Source of the DNA: Phyto melanocephala
Taxonomy: Eukaryota; Arthropoda; Insecta; Diptera; Rhinophoridae
Length of the DNA: 64,000 bases
Assembly: GCA_941918925.1 (NCBI GenBank)
Contig: OW799233.1
Span: 144,710,223 to 144,774,222, forward strand
Direction: 5' to 3'
Position 1 is the stretch's first letter. Every line of letters begins with the position of its first letter. The translations under genes were made by a program, and so were the position numbers. This document shows, in pieces, positions 60,210 through 64,000 of the stretch. A model generated the notes under the pieces. That model did no database searches. It worked only from the letters and a program-made list of their open reading frames with translations, and was not told where the DNA came from.

Positions 60210-62363
60210 ATTATACCCGCCACCAAAAAAATGGTGGGGGTATATTCATTTTGTCATTCCGTTTGTAACACATCGAAATGTCCATTTTAGACCCCATAAA
60301 GTATATATATTCTGAATCAGGGTTTGATTTGATGACGATCTAGCTATGTCCGTCCGTCTGTCCGTCTGTTGAAAGCACGATAGAGGTCGCACCGAAAAAG
60401 CTAGGGGGCTCAAATTTTGCCAGAATCTTTCTTATAGACCAGGTTTGTTTGGTATTGAAAATGGGCTAAATCGAAATATTAGGAAGAGAGTTATAGCTCG
60501 AAAAGCAAGAGTAGGTCGAAAAAACTGTGTCTTTCGAACATCGAATAAAATGGCATTGTGTCCAAACGCATTAACGTAGACTCATGAAACTTCGAATATA
60601 TATTTCCTGAGCAAAAACAATATTTTTCCCCGAAAATTATCTAAATTTATGCATTAGGAGAGGAGTTATCGATAAAAATGTACGAAAATTTATACCGCAC
60701 AGTGTATTTTTCGGTATATTTAAAAACAAAAACGTCATAAAAGCAACAAAATTGGATGTACGACTCTGAAATTCGCACACATGGCTTTTTGGTCAAATGC
60801 TTTTTTGTAACGGAAAATCAATGTGCCACGCCCACTTTACGCCCACCTCCCATATAACGTTTTACCTAAAATTCATATAATTTCTCTATTAATAAAGATT
60901 TTGGAATAAGAAATGGCTATATTGGAACACCTAAGTTGTACTCATTCGCAAAAAAAAACTTTGACACGCCTACTATAACGCCCACTTTTCACGTTATCTA
61001 CCGTTAATGAAATTTGAAAGCTCATAAAACCGCCAAAAGTAGAGGTATGATGATAAAATTTGCTAAGTATATCCCCCTGGGCAGTGTCATTACTGTGCCA
61101 TAAAATTAAGGTGCCATGCCCACTTTTACGCCCACCTCCCATATAACGTTTTACCTACAACTCATATAATTTCTCTACTAATAAAGATTTTGGAATAATA
61201 AAGGGCTATATTGAAACACCTAAGTTGTACTCATTCGCAAAAACAACTTTGACACGCCTACTATATCGCCCACTTTTCACGTTATCTACCGTTAATGAAA
61301 TTTAAAAGCTCATAAAACCGCCAAAATTAGAGGTATGATGATCAAATTTGCTACGTATATTCTTCTAATCAATGTAATTGTTGTGCCAAAAAGTTTAGGT
61401 GACACGCCCACTTTAACGCCTACCTCCCATATAACGGTTTATCTTAAATTCATGTAATTTCTCTACTGACAAAGGTTTTGGGAAAATAAAGGACTATATT
61501 GAAATATGTAAGTTTTATTTATTAGCAGAAACTTTATTGACACGCCTACTTTAACGCCCACTTTCATTGAAAGACTACATTTACGAAAGCATTTTAGTAG
61601 CATATCGAAGTTATAAAGGGTGTTAAATTTTAAGGACCGATGTTGAATTTAAATAAAAAACAAATTATTTAGGAAATTATTATCATTTCTTTTTGTAATG
61701 ATAATATTTGTACGGTTCAATTATGTATTTAACAAAATATCGGCCAAATGGCCCCCCCCCATGCTTGGCGCCACTCCACTATCTGATGGTCCAAATTTTC
61801 AATGACAATGTTGATGCTCAATTGTTGGTCATGATGACGAGTCGAGGTTAACTGCTCTTTTGCCACACTATCGTAAAAACCAGCAGTGGTTCCCATTCAA
61901 CGCACTAAGAAGGCATTCACAGATTTTCTAACATTTTATACAGACCTGTTTTGCAGAAATTTAAATATTTTTTACAATTCTCCCGATTGTGGACGAATTT
62001 GAACGATTATGTTGATCAAAAGAATTACAAAGTGCACAAAATGCATTTTGATTTGAACGCCCATTTTAATAAAAAATCTGAATAACTATAACGCGTTGCT
62101 CATTTGCGTATCTTTCCACGGATCAAATTGAGTAAGTTTGAGATTGAGAAATGTCAAGTGAAATGGAACTAGGTGTAGTTCGCCTTCAACATGGGCCCTT
62201 AAAATTTAACCACCCTCTACAAAGAAAATGATACATATTTTATTATAAAGATATTATTCCATAGCGATTAACAAAATAATAAATATTGTGCTTTAAATGT
62301 ACACAAAATTGGTGGTGGGTATAAAAGATTCGGCACAGCCGAATATAGTGCTCCTACTTGTTT
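60210..62363 (+). mobile_element. DINE-1-like Helentron, copy I (carries MITE-1), inserted in MITE-2
   Basis: Complete from 5' hairpin TTATACCCGCCACC...GGTGGGGGTATA to 3' hairpin TTCGGCACAGCCGAATATAG then TGCTCCTACTTGTT. Two to three GGGCGT modules, then MITE-1 at 61616-62217. It sits inside MITE-2 copy 3, between two T residues. Confidence 0.93.
61616..62217 (-). mobile_element. MITE-1 copy 8
   Basis: 602 bp; left end AAGGGTGTTAAATTTTAAGG, right end CCCTTAAAATTTAACCACCC then TC, TA on both sides (61614-61615, 62218-62219). The usual fused transposase pieces are readable on the minus strand. Confidence 0.87.
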
Positions 62364-62402
62364 TTATTTTATTTCATCACATATTTTGTCACATTATGGG
62401 AC
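62364..62402 (-). mobile_element. MITE-2 copy 3, continuation after Helentron I
   Basis: TTTATTTTATTTCATCACAT then ATTTTGTCAC resumes the match to the 8090-8130 part of MITE-2 copy 2, then decays. It shows the target sequence split by copy I. Confidence 0.65.
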
Positions 62403-63601
62403 CAGACAAGTGACTCGAATTCAGCTAGTGTAAAAGCAATGCAAAAATAGATGTAAATCGTACCCTTAAAATAGACAAATATATTTAACCATAGAAATGA
62501 AATATATGTTTTCTTTCACTGTGGCAATGATAAGGTACTTCTACATAGTATAGTATACAAAACAGTCGCTGCTATCAATACCAAACATAGTGTTCCCTTT
62601 TTAAGACAGCCTTAGTATAACAAACAAGGTACAGAGTTATTGCTATTTGTATAATTTTTTTTATAATGTATAATATATTTTTTTTTGTTTTTTGCTGCAA
62701 CATACTTTCGCAAAAAGTAAAAGGATTTAAAAATTGTATATGGCGCAAAATACTACAGAGAAAAACAACAAAAAAAACAGAAAATTTTTACAAGTAATTA
62801 GAGGAATTTTTGTACAAACAATAATGTTTCTAAAAAATATAAAAAAGGTATAAATGTTGTGGTAAAAACCTTTTTTAAACACATGTTCAAAAGAAAGAAG
62901 ATATCTTTCTAAACATTTAGGGAATAAAAACTTTTCGAAAAATATTGAAGCAATTAAACAACTTAATTTACAATCTTCTTATGCTCAAAAACAATTTTCA
63001 AATTAAAAATAAATTCCATTAATTGTTCCTTATACCTTAAAACCCGTGACATATTATTTATTACTCTTTATCTTTGTATGAATTTGAAAAATGTAATCAT
63101 TTTGTTGGCAAATAAATTCAGGGATTTTATACTTTATTTTCAATTTTAACTACCTTTTACAGTTGTCACCTATCAAGTCCTGTGGTCACCATAAATTAAT
63201 ATTTAATTAAAATGTAAGTTTACACTTATTTCAGCTCATTTCAGCTTATTTTTGTTGTCTTTTATTTACTTCTTCATTCAGGTCACAATCACTGGTTTTA
63301 ATGTTCATTACAAAAATTGAACGTTTTATGTAACAAAAAGAACCGTCAGTTGCCAGCATAATAGAATATTGTAAACAACATATTACAGCAGAGTTTGACA
63401 TTTTCGAGTGACAAGTAAATGGTAAAAGTTGTTAATATAAGTAATATAATTAAAAGAGTTTCTGTGAATTAGATTGTTTTTGTTGTAAAATTAATAAAAT
63501 TTAATAAATAGTATGCTACAGAATATTTCTTAAACGTTATGCAAAATATCAAATAAAGCGATTTGAGTTTTTAAATTTTCCCCTCTTTTTAACACACTTA
63601 T
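62403..63601. other. No feature seen
   Basis: AT-rich, no recognisable content. Confidence 0.5.
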
Positions 63602-63868
63602 ACTCGTTAAATTTTAAAGGCCGATGTTGAATGTGAACCACACCTAAACGTCAATTTTTTTTCTGAATTTCGTTTGAGATTTCTCAATTTCAGACTAATT
63701 CAATTTGAACCATGGAAAGGCACATAATCAACTAATGCGTTAAAGTTATTCAAGTTTATTATAAAATTGGGCGTTCAAAATACATTTCGTGCACTTCATA
63801 ATTCTTTTGGTGAACATAATTGTTCAAATTCATCAACAATCGGGGGGAAAGTCGTGAAAAATATTCCT
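63602..63868 (+). mobile_element. MITE-1 copy 9, left half, outside any Helentron
   Basis: Starts with a worn TIR (TCGTTAAATTTTAAAGGCCGATGTTGA). It keeps the region with the start ATG: CCATGGAAAGGCACATAATC, then VKVIQVYYKIGRS, matching MExxxxExRVKVIxxYYKNGRS of DUF4817-class transposases. Cut off at about 63868. Confidence 0.7.
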
Positions 63869-63887
63869 TTTTATATATATATATTGG

Positions 63888-63931
63888 TATACTGGTTAGA
63901 GCAAACGTGGCAACAAATCCCAGCTTAGCCA
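63888..63931 (+). repeat. tRNA-derived SINE-like scrap, copy 2
   Basis: TATACTGGTTAGAGCAAACG then TGGCAACAAATCCCAGCTTAGCC; near copy of 35659-35701, again followed by a T-rich tract. Confidence 0.45.
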
Positions 63932-64000
63932 ATTTTTTTTTTATATATATTTTTTTATTAGAGTATCACTTACCCTTTCAGTTCCAGTTAGAACGACTAA

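Noticed and set aside
60942..61142. Frame beginning MGGGRKSGHGT
   Set aside because: Translation of the GGGCGTAAAAGTGGGCGTGG module, repeated in several Helentron copies.

Overview
The window looks like gene-poor, AT-rich DNA from a dipteran, most likely a calyptrate fly. This is inferred from the repeats: abundant copies of a DINE-1/INE-1-like non-autonomous Helentron, RNase H-bearing LINE relics, mariner relics and hAT-like TIRs. No prokaryotic gene, rRNA or tRNA gene is visible. No convincing host protein-coding gene is visible either; one weak candidate exon lies at 6564-6766 on the minus strand. Almost everything that can be named is a transposable element or its relic.

Layout. 1-902: truncated Helentron (copy A). 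1165-1870: LINE RNase H relic. 2149-2335: (CTA)n microsatellite. 5263-5834 and 7997-8733: two opposite copies of a MITE with CACGCAAAG ends, the second splitting a LINE relic (7600-9100). 9834-15777: two Helentrons head to head (B, C), forming a 6-kb imperfect inverted repeat. 15993-19107: a CR1/L2/Jockey-group LINE with endonuclease and reverse transcriptase and only two visible lesions. 22046-25189: Helentron D. 26680-27187: DDE transposase relic. 27353-28758: a 1.4-kb TIR element with a 151-aa ORF I do not recognise. 28777-31195 and 31715-32760: Helentrons E and F. 35290-36838: hAT-like TIR element split by a second Helentron family (J). 38879-39812: AT-rich MITE. 40131-41913: Helentron G. 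42690-43195: transposase relic. 44163-45008: Helitron with recognisable ends and a helicase fragment. 47585-48330: transposase relic. 48565-49292: old Helentron K. 49680-50130: unrecognised decayed coding sequence. 54690-55400: mariner relic. 57766-62400: a multi-level nest of Helentrons H and I, a Helitron, two MITEs and a transposase relic.

How the parts work together. Nine copies of one small TIR element (MITE-1) carry the N-terminal DNA-binding part of a Tc1/mariner-type transposase joined to its last ~28 codons, with the DDE core deleted. In most Helentron copies MITE-1 sits at the same TA, so it has been carried along by Helentron amplification. Two Helentron copies still show the empty TA site and one has MITE-1 elsewhere. 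Four decayed transposase genes of the same broad type (26.7, 42.7, 47.6 and 59.6 kb) are possible relatives of the enzyme that moved it. The Helicase-bearing Helitron at 44.2 kb is a relic of a rolling-circle element, but not necessarily the source for the Helentrons.

Limits. Family names rest on remembered motif patterns and repeat comparisons by eye. Edges of decayed elements are approximate to tens of bases.
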